Shown here in pieces: positions 43,633-52,448 of a DNA stretch of 64,000 nucleotides (positions are counted from its first letter, which is position 1; the number at the start of each line of letters is the position of its first letter). The DNA is from Amycolatopsis sp. 195334CR. Lineage in GTDB: Bacteria; Actinomycetota; Actinomycetes; Mycobacteriales; Pseudonocardiaceae. The position numbers and the translations under genes are program-made. The stretch spans positions 4,464,001-4,528,000 of the forward strand of contig NZ_JAFJMJ010000001.1 in the NCBI RefSeq assembly GCF_017309385.1, read 5' to 3'. The notes below the pieces were generated by a model. It worked only from the letters and a program-made list of their open reading frames with translations, was not told the DNA's origin and did not search any database.

Positions 43633-45467
43633 GCGATCAGCCCGCGCGGGGAACTGGGCGCGATCTTCGCCGCCGCCATCGCCTTGACCCGCTGGCGGAT
43701 CGCGGCCAGCTCGTTCACCGCGGTCCTGATCTCCTGCGCGCGCTGCTTGCGCCGCGCGGCCTCGGTGTCGATCACCTGCTTGATCGCCTTGGCCGAGGCG
43801 GAGATCTCCTGGCGCTGTTGCTGGGCGTAGGCGGTGAACCGGTCGCGCAGGGCGCGCTGCAACAGCCGCGCGGCGTCCTTGCTCTCCTTGCCGTAGGCCA
43901 GGAAGAAGTCGTCGACGTGGCGTTGCGCGGCGGTCTTCGCGGTGGCCTGCCGCCGCTTGAGCCGGTTGCCGCGTTCCTCGAACACGCTCTTCGCACCGAA
44001 CGCGGCACCGGCACCCAGCGAGATCGGGTTGATCAGCGGCATCCCGGCCACCGTGGTCGCCAGGCCGAACATCAGCAGGCCGGTGTACGACCCGCGCATG
44101 CCGACGAACAGCTTCTGGCCGACGGTGAACCGCTCCACGCGGGGCTTGCGCATCCCGCTCGCGTGGTCCGGCGGGGCGTCCGCGACCAGCAGCTCGTGCA
44201 GCAGGTCCTGGTCACCCGGCGCGACCTGGCGGGCCAGTTTGTGCGCGATCCAGTCGAACCGCTCCAGCAGCCAGTTGAAGTTCGTCTCGGCGACGGTGGC
44301 CAGGTTGTCCTGGAGCCAGTCCTCGAAGGTGTCCCAGTCGCGCGAGGGGTCGGCGGCGTCGAAGTACTCGTCCACGTCGCGCAGGATCTGCCGGGTGCGG
44401 TCGCGCAGGTCGTACTCGAGGTCCGCGATCAGGTCGGCGATCTCGTCGCCGAGCAGCGTCTGCCAGCGCGCGGAGTCCTGCTGGAGCTGCTCCAGCTTGC
44501 GGCCGGCGGCCTGCCAGCGGGCGACCACCTCCGGCGCGTCGCCGCGCTGGGTGGTGGCGAACTCCTCGTGCAGCGGCGGCACCAGCTGGTCCACCGTCAT
44601 CCCGGCGAGCGCCGCCACCGACCGGGTGTGCAGCACGTCGACCTGGTCCAGCCACTCGTGCTTGAGCCGGTGCATCAGCTCCTCGAAACCGGATTCGGCG
44701 TTGAGGTCGCGGTCGCCCGCCTTCGCCGCGGCCAGCCGCAATGCGGCCGAGACCGGCACCACGGTGGCGCTCACCCCGGCCTTGGCCAGGCGCGCGCGGT
44801 TGCGCTCGGCCACCACCCGCCAGCCGGGCACGATGTCGATCTTGGTCAGCGCCACCATCACCGTCGGGCACACCCTGGCCACCTGGCCGAGCAGCTCCAG
44901 CTCGCTCGGCGAGAACTCGCTCGTCGCGTCGGTGGCCATCAGCACCGCGTCGGCCTGGAGGATCTCCGAAAGCGCGTTCGCCGTGCGGGCGGCGTCCCCG
45001 GCGGGCGGGGTGTCGATCAGCACCAGGCCGGTGGCCAGCAGGGCGCGCGGCAGGCCGATGTGCGCGCGGGCGATCTCGGTGCCCGGCTGCGCGGCCTCGC
45101 GGTTGGCGTCGGCGGTCACCGAGTCCACCGCGGCGGGCACCAGCTGGTTCGACGGCCCGCTCTCGATCATCCGGTCGTTGCGCTCGGCCGCGTTGAGCAC
45201 CACCGCCGCGGTCGGCGCCTCGGCGTACTCGACCACCGCGGGCACGGTGGTGGTCAGATCGTCGCCGGTGGCGCACACCGGCGCGTTGACCAGCGCGTTC
45301 ACCAGCTGGCTCTTGCCCTGCCCGGTCTCGCCGATGACCAGGATCCGCAGCTTCGGGTCGATCAGCTGCGCGCGTCTTTCACGCAGGCGACGGAGCAGAT
45401 CCGGGGTCCCGTGCGCGGCGCAGGCCCGGATGGTGTCGTCCATCAGCTGGAGCCAGGGCGGAGCCAT
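43629..45467 (-). CDS. iniA: Dynamin-like GTPase, IniA-like
   Basis: A 612-residue dynamin-family GTPase. G1 is VIGETGQGKSQLVNALV, G2 lies near GDDLTTTVPAVVEY, G3 is LIDTPPAGD, and G4 is ALTKIDIV. A helical neck and a membrane-interacting region (VGMRGSYTGLLMFGLATTV) fit a membrane-fission protein, as shown for mycobacterial IniA. ATG 45467 is preceded by an in-frame GTG; neither has a good ribosome-binding site. A terminator hairpin lies between it and iniB. Confidence 0.84.
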   Translation of the reverse strand: MAPPWLQLMDDTIRACAAHGTPDLLRRLRERRAQLIDPKLRILVIGETGQGKSQLVNALVNAPVCATGDDLTTTVPAVVEYAEAPTAAVVLNAAERNDRMIESGPSNQLVPAAVDSVTADANREAAQPGTEIARAHIGLPRALLATGLVLIDTPPAGDAARTANALSEILQADAVLMATDATSEFSPSELELLGQVARVCPTVMVALTKIDIVPGWRVVAERNRARLAKAGVSATVVPVSAALRLAAAKAGDRDLNAESGFEELMHRLKHEWLDQVDVLHTRSVAALAGMTVDQLVPPLHEEFATTQRGDAPEVVARWQAAGRKLEQLQQDSARWQTLLGDEIADLIADLEYDLRDRTRQILRDVDEYFDAADPSRDWDTFEDWLQDNLATVAETNFNWLLERFDWIAHKLARQVAPGDQDLLHELLVADAPPDHASGMRKPRVERFTVGQKLFVGMRGSYTGLLMFGLATTVAGMPLINPISLGAGAAFGAKSVFEERGNRLKRRQATAKTAAQRHVDDFFLAYGKESKDAARLLQRALRDRFTAYAQQQRQEISASAKAIKQVIDTEAARRKQRAQEIRTAVNELAAIRQRVKAMAAAKIAPSSPRGLIA

Positions 45468-45507
45468 CACCCGAAGGAGTGTGCCGTGTCCGAATCGAAA
45501 TGCAAAA

Positions 45508-45543
45508 GTGGCCCGGCCCGTTCAGGTGAACGGACCGGGCCAC
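45508..45543 (-). terminator. Terminator/attenuator between iniB and iniA
   Basis: A 16-base arm (GTGGCCCGGCCCGTTC) pairs with one mismatch around AGGT. On the minus strand the stem is followed by TTTTGC, giving a classical U-tract. Transcripts from iniB would partly stop here, making IniB more abundant than IniA and IniC. Confidence 0.75.
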
Positions 45544-45607
45544 GGGGAGGCGACCGCCGAGCGGGTGTAGCTGGCGCGGGCTCGACAGGGGAGGTAGTCG
45601 CCGTGGT

Positions 45608-47053
45608 CTAGAAGTCGAGCAAGCCGCCGGTGATGTCACCCACGTCCGGCAGGCCGTGACCCGGGTTCAGCTGGCCGAGCGGGCTTTCCGAGGCACCGCC
45701 GGTGCTGCCGCCGGGCAGCGGGTTCGCCACCGGCAGCTCGGGCAGTTCCGGCAGCTCGACCGGGAGCTGGCTGGGCAGGTCGGTCGGCACGTCGACCGGG
45801 AGGTCGGTGGGCAGCTCCGCCGGGGTGTCGATCGGGGCGTCCACCGGGAGGTCGGCGGGCAGCTCGGCGTCCGGCACCTCGATCGGCATGTTCTCCAGCT
45901 GACCGGCGAGCTGGCCGGTGCCGGTGGCGATCTGGTCGGCCAGCGAGCCGGCGCCGTCGACGACCACCTGGTCGGCCGGGGCCGCGCCGGTCAGGTAACC
46001 GCCGAGCGTGGTGCCGCCGGTCTCGACGCCGTCGGCCAGCCACTCGCCGCCGGTGGAGACGTACCCGGCCAGCGTGCCGGAGGTGGCCGAAGCGGCTTCC
46101 TCACCGCTGCGCGGCATTGCGGCGTCGAGCGCGGTGGGTTCGCCGAGGCCGGCGAGGTGGCTGCCGCCGAGGTCGCCGAGCGTGTCGCTGTCGACCGAGT
46201 ACTCCTGGCCGGCGATGTTCAGCGAACCGGCGAAGCCGTCGGTGGTGGCGAACAGGTCGCCGCCGAAGTCACCGGCGGGGGTGTCACCGGCGAACGCGCC
46301 GTTGACGCCGTCGAGGCCGCCCGCACCGGCGAACCCGGCGGACAGCGGCTCGGTGGCGAACCCACCGGCGGCCGCGGCGCCCTGCGTGGTGCCGGAGACG
46401 GAGCCGGCGAGGTCGGCCTCGTCGGTCTCGGCGGCGAGCGAACCGGCGGCGCCTTCGGTGCCCGCCGAGCCGCTGGCGGAGCTGTTGAGCTGCTCACCGG
46501 CGAAGGCGCCGGTGGCGGCGAGGCCGTCGGTGGAGACCTGGTGGGCACCGGCGACGGAGCCGAGCGGGGTCTCCTCGGCGAAGGAGGAACCGGTCAGGTC
46601 GTCGAGGCCGGGCAGCTCGGAGGTACCGGGCAGACCGGAGAGGTCCGAGGCGCCGGTCAGGCCGGAGAGGTCGGAGGCACCGGGGAGCCCCGACAGGTCG
46701 GAGTCGCCGGGCAGGCCGGAGAGGCCGGACGTGCCGGGCAGTCCGGACAGTTCGGGAACGGCGCCGTTCCCGGCGACCTGTGCGAGCGCCTGCAGCTGCT
46801 GGATCGCGCCGTCGGCGCCGAGGTCACCGGCGGGCAGGGCGGCCAGACCCGACTCGAGCGCCTCCGGCGAAACCCCGCCGGGCGCGTAGTCGAGGACCAG
46901 GGGGACGACCTCCTGGACGTCCTGAGCGGTGATGTCCTGCAGGCCCGCGCCGGACAGGGCCGCGGCCGGGTCGGTGCCGAAGGCGGACCGGGCGGCGTCG
47001 TCGGTGAGCAGGTTGAGCACGAACTCGTGCAGGGTCTGGCCGGTGGGGGACAA
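45608..47053 (-). CDS. iniB: IniB-like repeat-rich protein
   Basis: A 481-residue acidic, low-complexity protein. The N-terminal 60 residues (LHEFVLNLLTDDAARSAFGT) form the IniB N-terminal domain. Then come Gly/Ser/Leu repeats of the type SDLSGLPG (residues 110-145), a Gly/Ala-rich middle, and a Pro-rich end with repeats such as PTDLPVDVPTDLP. IniB of mycobacteria is likewise Gly/Ala-rich and probably wall- or membrane-associated. The start is TTG 47053 with GAGGAG eight bases upstream. No signal peptide is visible. Confidence 0.82.
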   Translation of the reverse strand: MSPTGQTLHEFVLNLLTDDAARSAFGTDPAAALSGAGLQDITAQDVQEVVPLVLDYAPGGVSPEALESGLAALPAGDLGADGAIQQLQALAQVAGNGAVPELSGLPGTSGLSGLPGDSDLSGLPGASDLSGLTGASDLSGLPGTSELPGLDDLTGSSFAEETPLGSVAGAHQVSTDGLAATGAFAGEQLNSSASGSAGTEGAAGSLAAETDEADLAGSVSGTTQGAAAAGGFATEPLSAGFAGAGGLDGVNGAFAGDTPAGDFGGDLFATTDGFAGSLNIAGQEYSVDSDTLGDLGGSHLAGLGEPTALDAAMPRSGEEAASATSGTLAGYVSTGGEWLADGVETGGTTLGGYLTGAAPADQVVVDGAGSLADQIATGTGQLAGQLENMPIEVPDAELPADLPVDAPIDTPAELPTDLPVDVPTDLPSQLPVELPELPELPVANPLPGGSTGGASESPLGQLNPGHGLPDVGDITGGLLDF

Positions 47054-47142
47054 CTCGTTACTCCTCGGGCGGGGGGTTCTGCCCGGCTAACGCTAGGTAA
47101 GGGGGGCGGGTTGCCGCATCGGGGATGGCACCGGTCACGCCG

Positions 47143-47181
47143 CCCTAACCTGCACGTGGGACGCCCGCACGGCGGTTAGGG
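47143..47181. promoter_or_regulatory. Inverted repeat in the iniB/Hsp70 divergent region
   Basis: CCCTAACC (47143-47150) and GGTTAGGG (47174-47181) form an inverted pair in the 234-base divergent promoter region. GGATTAGGGGG follows the second arm and GCTAACGCTAGGTAAGGGGG lies at 47087-47106. An 11-bp palindrome CACACGGTGTG is at 47222-47232. These are candidates for control by the LuxR-type protein. Confidence 0.4.
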
Positions 47182-47287
47182 GATTAGGGGGCGTTTCACT
47201 CTTTCGCATGGGGGACCCCTGCACACGGTGTGTTCTTGGTAGGAAGAACTACTGTCCGCGCAAGCTCGCCGAGGGATTCGCCCGCCT

Positions 47288-48601
47288 ATGCCGTACGTCC
47301 TGGGGATCGATCTCGGGCACACCCGCACCACCGCCGCGGTGTGCCGCCGGGTGGGGGCTTCCTGGGGGGAACCCCAGGTGGTGGCGCTCGACGGGGATGC
47401 CCGCTGGGTCGAGTCGGTGCTGCACGTGGCCCCGGACGGGTCGGTGGTGTTCGGCCAGGAGGCGGCCCGGCGCGCGCTCGCCGAACCGCAGAGCGCGGCC
47501 CGCGGTTTCCTCGGGCGCACGGGCGACGCGGTGCCGCTGGTGCTCGGTCAGCACCTCTACACCGCCGAGGTGCTCACGGCCTCGCTCGCCGGCTGGGTGG
47601 CCGACCAGGTCGCCGAGTCCTTCGGCGGGCCAGCCGACCGGATCGTGGTGGCGCACCCGGCGGGCTGGGGCCCGCACCGGCGCGCGGCACTGCGGACCGG
47701 GCTCGAAGCGGCCGGGCTGCCCGGGGTGCTGCTGCTGCCGAAGCCCGTCGCCGCGGCGGAGAACCACGCGGCCGGGGAAGCCGGGGACGACCTGGAGATC
47801 GGGTCGGTGCTCGCGATCTGCCGGATCGGCGGCGAGCACGTCGAGTCGGCGCTGGTCCGCCGCACGCAGAGCGGGTTCGACCTGCTCGCGCACACCGGCA
47901 GCAGCGGGGGCCGCGGCAGCGCGCGGATTGACGAACTGCTCGCCGAGCACGTGCTCGCGCGGTCCGGCGCGAAGGTGCCCGACCACACCGACCCGGCCCT
48001 GCGCGGCCCGATGACCGGCTTCCGGATCGCGAGCGTGCTGGCCAAGGAACGGCTGTCCGTGGCGCCGTCGGCCTCGCTGACCGTGCCGCTGCCGGACGTC
48101 ACCGGCGAGGTGCACATCACCAGGACCGAGCTGGAGGAGCTGGCCAGGCCGGTGCTGACCGCCGCGGTGGCGCAGCTGAACCGGCTGGTCGAGCCGGTGC
48201 CGGACGGTGAACTGGCTGCCGCCCTGCTGGTCGGCGGAGGCGCGCGGATACCCTTGGTCACCTTCCTCGCCGAAGCGGCACTGGGCTGCCCGGTGCTGGT
48301 CGACCCGGATCCGGCCGCGGCGGTCTGCCGCGGCGCGGCGCTGGTCGCCCGGCCGCGACTGGCCGGTGAGGGCCGCAAGCCGTCCCCGCGGCCGCGGGGC
48401 GCGGTGCAGGTGGAGGAGTCGACCGCGTTGATCCCGCGCACGCTCGAACCGCCGCTCCTGGCCGGTGAGGACGACGACGAACTGGGCCCGCCACCGCCGC
48501 GGCCGCCGGTGGAGGTCACCCCGCTGGAGGCGCCGAAGCGGTTCACCAACCCGCTGCGCAGGCGGTCCGAGCGAGAACCCGAGCGAGAGGACAGCCGTTG
48601 A
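47288..48601 (+). CDS. Hsp70-like ATPase lacking a substrate-binding domain
   Basis: A 437-residue protein with the Hsp70/actin ATPase fold: phosphate 1 GIDLGHTRTTAAV, connect and phosphate regions (VVAHPAGWGPHRRAAL, LLPKPVAAAENHA), and adenosine motif ALLVGGGARIPLVTFL. After about residue 360 there is only a charged, Pro-rich tail (PPPPRPPVEVTPLE), so the peptide-binding domain of DnaK is missing. It is divergent from iniB and coupled by a TTGA overlap to the regulator gene, suggesting a sensing or assembly role for the iniBAC system rather than general folding. Confidence 0.83.
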   Translation: MPYVLGIDLGHTRTTAAVCRRVGASWGEPQVVALDGDARWVESVLHVAPDGSVVFGQEAARRALAEPQSAARGFLGRTGDAVPLVLGQHLYTAEVLTASLAGWVADQVAESFGGPADRIVVAHPAGWGPHRRAALRTGLEAAGLPGVLLLPKPVAAAENHAAGEAGDDLEIGSVLAICRIGGEHVESALVRRTQSGFDLLAHTGSSGGRGSARIDELLAEHVLARSGAKVPDHTDPALRGPMTGFRIASVLAKERLSVAPSASLTVPLPDVTGEVHITRTELEELARPVLTAAVAQLNRLVEPVPDGELAAALLVGGGARIPLVTFLAEAALGCPVLVDPDPAAAVCRGAALVARPRLAGEGRKPSPRPRGAVQVEESTALIPRTLEPPLLAGEDDDELGPPPPRPPVEVTPLEAPKRFTNPLRRRSEREPEREDSR

Positions 48602-51090
48602 CCCGACCCGCGTCGACCCGGGGCGCCGAACCGGTGCTGGACGAGCCGACCCGGCAGTTGTGCGCCGCGATCGCCGAGCGCAGGCTCACCCAGGTGCGCC
48701 TGGCCGTGGTCGCGGCCGGGGAACACGGCAAGACCGCCCTGCTGGAGCACCTGCGCGCGCTGTGCTCGGCCGCCGGGCTGAGCGTGGCGCGGTTCGACCC
48801 GGCGCGCGCCGAGGACGAACCGGTCGACCTGGTGCTCGCCGACGACGCGCACACCTACGGCGAAGCGGAACTGGCCGTGCTCGCGCGGTTGGCCGGGGAC
48901 GAGCGGACCGGGCTGGTGGTGGCCGCGCGGCCGCGGCCGCGCCCGGCCGGGCTGAACGCGGTGCTGGGCCGGTTGCGCGGGCAGATCCTGTTGCGCCCGC
49001 TGGAGAAGTCACAGGTCGCCGAACACCTGGCGGCGTACGGGGTGTCCACCGAACTGGCCGAGTTCGTCCGCGTGCAGACCGGCGGCGTGCCGGGCCACGT
49101 GCACCGGGTGGTGACCGCGCTCGCCGCGGTACCGCCCGCGGAGCGCGGGGAACTGCCGCTGGCCGCGTTCGGCGGCATCCGCCAGGAACTCGACCGGACC
49201 GAGCCGGGGGTGCTGCGCTTCCTGCTCGCCGTCGAGGCGGGGGCCGGGCCGGACATCGACCTGCTGGGCGGGCTGCTCGGGCGCGATCCGGAGGGCGTCA
49301 GCGCGGTGATCGACCTCGCGCGGGCGACCGGGTTGTTCGGGGCCGACGGCACGCTGCTGCCGATCACGCTGGCGGCGTTGCGCGCGCTGGTGCCCGCCGA
49401 ACGGCACGCCGCGGTGCGGCAGCGCCTGGTCGAACTGCAGCTGGAACGCGGGGCGCCGGTGTTGCGGCTGGTGCGGCCGTGGCTGGGCAAGCCGATCGCC
49501 GGGCCGAGCGTGGCCAAGGCGTTCGAGGCGGCGGCCGAGGAGGCGCTGGAGTCGGATCCGGCGCTGGCGGCCCGGTTGCTGGAGGCGGCGGTCGCCGCCG
49601 GGCGCCCGGCGGCCGAACTGGGCGCGCGGCGGGCCGAGGCGGTCGCGCTGGCCGGGGACCTGGATGGCGCGCTGCGGCTGGCCGACGAGGTCATCGCCGC
49701 GGCGGGGGCGACCGGGCGCGCGGACGGGGCCAGGGTGGCGGCGACCGCGCTGACCCACCGCGGTCAGCTCGGCCGGAGCGCGGAACTGCTGCAGTGGTCG
49801 GGCACCCGGCGTTCACGGGCGTTCGCGGCGATCAGCCTGATCGCCACCGGCCGTCGTGCCGAAGCCGAGCGGGAGCTGGAAAAGGCGGCCGAGGGCGGCG
49901 GTGACGAGCCGCCGACGCTGCTGTCGGGCGCGTTGTCCTCGGTGGCGCGCGGCGTGGTGGAGTCGGTCGGCGGCGCGCCGACCGCCGCACTGTCCACTTT
50001 GGTCAGCTCGGCGGAGATGCTGGAACCGGTCGGCCGCGCGGTGCTGCTGCCGGACAGCCCGGCCGCGCTCGGCGCGCTGGTGGCGCTGCACAGCGGTGAG
50101 CTGACCATCGCCGAGCCGCTGCTGGAACGCGCGATCGCCGCGCGCACCGGCGGGGTGACGCTCCAGGCGCGGCACCAGCTGCTGCTGGCGTGGATCGCGA
50201 TGGTGCGCGGGGACACGACGCTGGCCGCGGAACGGCTCAACGCGGCCGAGGAGGTGCGGCAGCCGCGCGACTGGCTGTTCGCGGTCGGCCTGGAGGTCGG
50301 GCTCGCCCGGCGCACCAGCGATCTGACCGCGTTGCGCCGGATCTGGGGCGTGGCCTGCGAAGCGGTGATCCGGCACCCGGTGGACCTGTTCTCCTTCCTG
50401 CCCTTCGGCGAGTTCGCCATGGCCGCGGCGCGGCTGGGCGAACGCGACCGGCTGGCCCCGCACCTGGCGCAGGCGCACTCCGTCCTCAGAGGACTCGGTG
50501 AACCGCCGCTGTGGGCGGCTTCCCTGCACTGGAGCGAACTCCACGCGGCGATCATCGCCGAGCGCGCGGGCGAGGCGAAGGACCACGCCGCCGCGCTGGC
50601 CGCCTGTTCCGGGCACGGCGCGTACTTCACCGCGGTGTCGGACGCGGCGGCGTGCTGGCTGAAGGTGCTCGACGGCGACATCGACGCCGAAGAGGTCGAA
50701 GCCGCCGCGCACGCCCTGCGCGGCAGCGGCCTGTGGTGGGACGGCGCGCGGCTGGCCGGCCAGGCGGCGATCCGGACCACCGACCGGAAGGCGATGGTCG
50801 CGCTGCTCGACTGCGCGCGGTTGCTGCAGGGCGCGGTCTCGTCGCCGGTGGTCCCGGCCACCGAGGGCGCCGCGGCCGACGACACCCCGGGCTCGGCGCG
50901 GTTGAGCGATCGGGAGTTGCAGGTGGCGGAGCTGGTACTGGGCGGCATGACCTACAAGGAGGTCGGCGCCCGGCTGTTCATCTCGGCGAAGACGGTCGAG
51001 CACCACATGGCCCGCATGCGCCAGCGGCTGGGCGCGGGGAACCGGGCGGAACTACTGGCCCACCTCCGCGAAATGCTCGGCGACCGCTGA
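48598..51090 (+). CDS. iniR: Large LuxR-type regulator, IniR-like
   Basis: An 830-residue protein. The N-terminal region has a P-loop-like VVAAGEHGKTALLEHL and a Walker B-like LVLADDAHTYG, a long helical-repeat middle (TPR-like, residues 290-740), and a C-terminal LuxR helix-turn-helix (LSDRELQVAELVLGGMTYKE, SAKTVEHHMARMRQRLG). Length and position close to iniBAC match mycobacterial Rv0339c/IniR as I recall it. The TTG start overlaps the Hsp70-like stop. It probably activates the divergent iniBAC genes. Confidence 0.82.
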   Translation: MTRPASTRGAEPVLDEPTRQLCAAIAERRLTQVRLAVVAAGEHGKTALLEHLRALCSAAGLSVARFDPARAEDEPVDLVLADDAHTYGEAELAVLARLAGDERTGLVVAARPRPRPAGLNAVLGRLRGQILLRPLEKSQVAEHLAAYGVSTELAEFVRVQTGGVPGHVHRVVTALAAVPPAERGELPLAAFGGIRQELDRTEPGVLRFLLAVEAGAGPDIDLLGGLLGRDPEGVSAVIDLARATGLFGADGTLLPITLAALRALVPAERHAAVRQRLVELQLERGAPVLRLVRPWLGKPIAGPSVAKAFEAAAEEALESDPALAARLLEAAVAAGRPAAELGARRAEAVALAGDLDGALRLADEVIAAAGATGRADGARVAATALTHRGQLGRSAELLQWSGTRRSRAFAAISLIATGRRAEAERELEKAAEGGGDEPPTLLSGALSSVARGVVESVGGAPTAALSTLVSSAEMLEPVGRAVLLPDSPAALGALVALHSGELTIAEPLLERAIAARTGGVTLQARHQLLLAWIAMVRGDTTLAAERLNAAEEVRQPRDWLFAVGLEVGLARRTSDLTALRRIWGVACEAVIRHPVDLFSFLPFGEFAMAAARLGERDRLAPHLAQAHSVLRGLGEPPLWAASLHWSELHAAIIAERAGEAKDHAAALAACSGHGAYFTAVSDAAACWLKVLDGDIDAEEVEAAAHALRGSGLWWDGARLAGQAAIRTTDRKAMVALLDCARLLQGAVSSPVVPATEGAAADDTPGSARLSDRELQVAELVLGGMTYKEVGARLFISAKTVEHHMARMRQRLGAGNRAELLAHLREMLGDR

Positions 51091-51091
51091 G

Positions 51092-52438
51092 TCAGCGAAG
51101 TCCTTGTCCCGCGCCGAAAACGTGGTTCGGGTCGTGGTGGTGCCGGGCGGTTTCCAGTGCTTCCCACGCCGGGCCGAACTGTTCGGCCCAGTCCGCGGGG
51201 GACATCGGCAGGGCGTTCGACGGGTACACCGTGCCACCCAGCGCCTTCGCCTGCCGGTACAGCTGGATGTTCAACTCCGTCAGCCGCGCGTTTTCCACCG
51301 GGTCGGCGGGCTTTCCCGTGCGGAGCAACGAGAACAACCACACCAGCTCACCGGCGGGCACCTGCAGCAGCGGCGTGTCCAACGCACTCGCCCGCACCGG
51401 GTAGAGCATCACCAGCCCGGTCCCGCCGAGGTCCTCCCGCCGGGTTTTCGCCAGCGTGCCCGCGACCACCGAGCCCACCACCTCGTCCGGCAGGAACACG
51501 TTCAGCCACGGGTGCGGGTGGAACCAGCTCCCCTCCGCCCGCAGCGCCGCTTCGCCCTCTTCCATCCGGTTCAGGAAATCGAAGTACGAAGTGTCTTCGA
51601 CCTCCATCCGCTCGAAGCTCAGATCCGCCACCGACGCGGTCGAATACGTGACCGCCTCGAGCATGTGCGTCCAGCCCCCGTCCTCCAGGATGAGCTGGCC
51701 TTCCACGTAGTCGAACCGGCCGTCGCGCACCACCATGCGCTGGTCGGCCAGGAAGGCGTCGAGCGAGTGGTAGTACAGCTTCCAGCGCCGGGCCGTCGGG
51801 GGCGCGGGGACCAGCCGCAGTTTCACGCGGGTGATCACGCCGCACAGCCCGAGCCCGCCGCGGACCGCGTCGAACAGCGCGTCGCCGGGGCGGCAGACAC
51901 GAACCTCGCCGGTACCGGTGACGACCTCCAACTCGGTCACGTTGTCGGTCTGCGTGCCGTGGTGGTGCGCGGCGCCGCCGATGCCGCCGACCACCAGCGT
52001 GCCGCCGACGGTCAGCTCCAGATAGTCAGTGAGCACCGGCGGGGTCAGCCCCTGCGGCAGTGTCAGGTCGAGAACCTCCCGCCAGCGCGCGCCCGCGTCG
52101 ACGGTCACCTCGGTGCCGGAGACCTCGCGCACCGGCGGCAGGCTCCGCATGTCCAGCACGAGACCGCCTTCGGCCTGTTCCTGGCCGAACGGCGAATGCC
52201 CGGCGCCCCGGGCGGACACCGGCAGGCCGTGCTCGCCGGCGAAGGTGATCGCGGCCGAGATGTCGGCCGAAGAAACCGGCCGCACCACGGCGGCCGGACG
52301 GGAGTGCACCAGGTGGCCGAAGTCCTGGGCGGCGGTGACCAGCGCGCACTCCCCGCGGTCCACCTCGCCGTCCGGGACGGACAACCAGGCGGTGATCGGC
52401 CCCGAACCGTGCTCGCCGCCTGGTTGTCCTGGCTTCAT
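51092..52438 (-). CDS. FAD-linked oxidoreductase, cytokinin-dehydrogenase-like
   Basis: A 448-residue VAO/PCMH-fold flavoenzyme. The FAD domain carries PVSARGAGHSPFGQEQAEGG, where the His of GHS is the usual covalent FAD site and the following GQ pattern is typical of cytokinin dehydrogenases. LTVGGTLVVGGIGGAAHHHG with the HGTQTDNVTELEVVTG stretch also fits that family. The C-terminus HHHDPNHVFGAGQGL closes the fold. No signal peptide is apparent. The natural substrate may be an N6-modified adenine or an unrelated amine or alcohol. Confidence 0.78.
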   Translation of the reverse strand: MKPGQPGGEHGSGPITAWLSVPDGEVDRGECALVTAAQDFGHLVHSRPAAVVRPVSSADISAAITFAGEHGLPVSARGAGHSPFGQEQAEGGLVLDMRSLPPVREVSGTEVTVDAGARWREVLDLTLPQGLTPPVLTDYLELTVGGTLVVGGIGGAAHHHGTQTDNVTELEVVTGTGEVRVCRPGDALFDAVRGGLGLCGVITRVKLRLVPAPPTARRWKLYYHSLDAFLADQRMVVRDGRFDYVEGQLILEDGGWTHMLEAVTYSTASVADLSFERMEVEDTSYFDFLNRMEEGEAALRAEGSWFHPHPWLNVFLPDEVVGSVVAGTLAKTRREDLGGTGLVMLYPVRASALDTPLLQVPAGELVWLFSLLRTGKPADPVENARLTELNIQLYRQAKALGGTVYPSNALPMSPADWAEQFGPAWEALETARHHHDPNHVFGAGQGLR

Positions 52439-52448
52439 ACCGGGGAGA

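Noticed and set aside
47288..48601. Second dnaK chaperone
   Set aside because: Only the ATPase domain is present; the peptide-binding domain and co-chaperone genes are absent.
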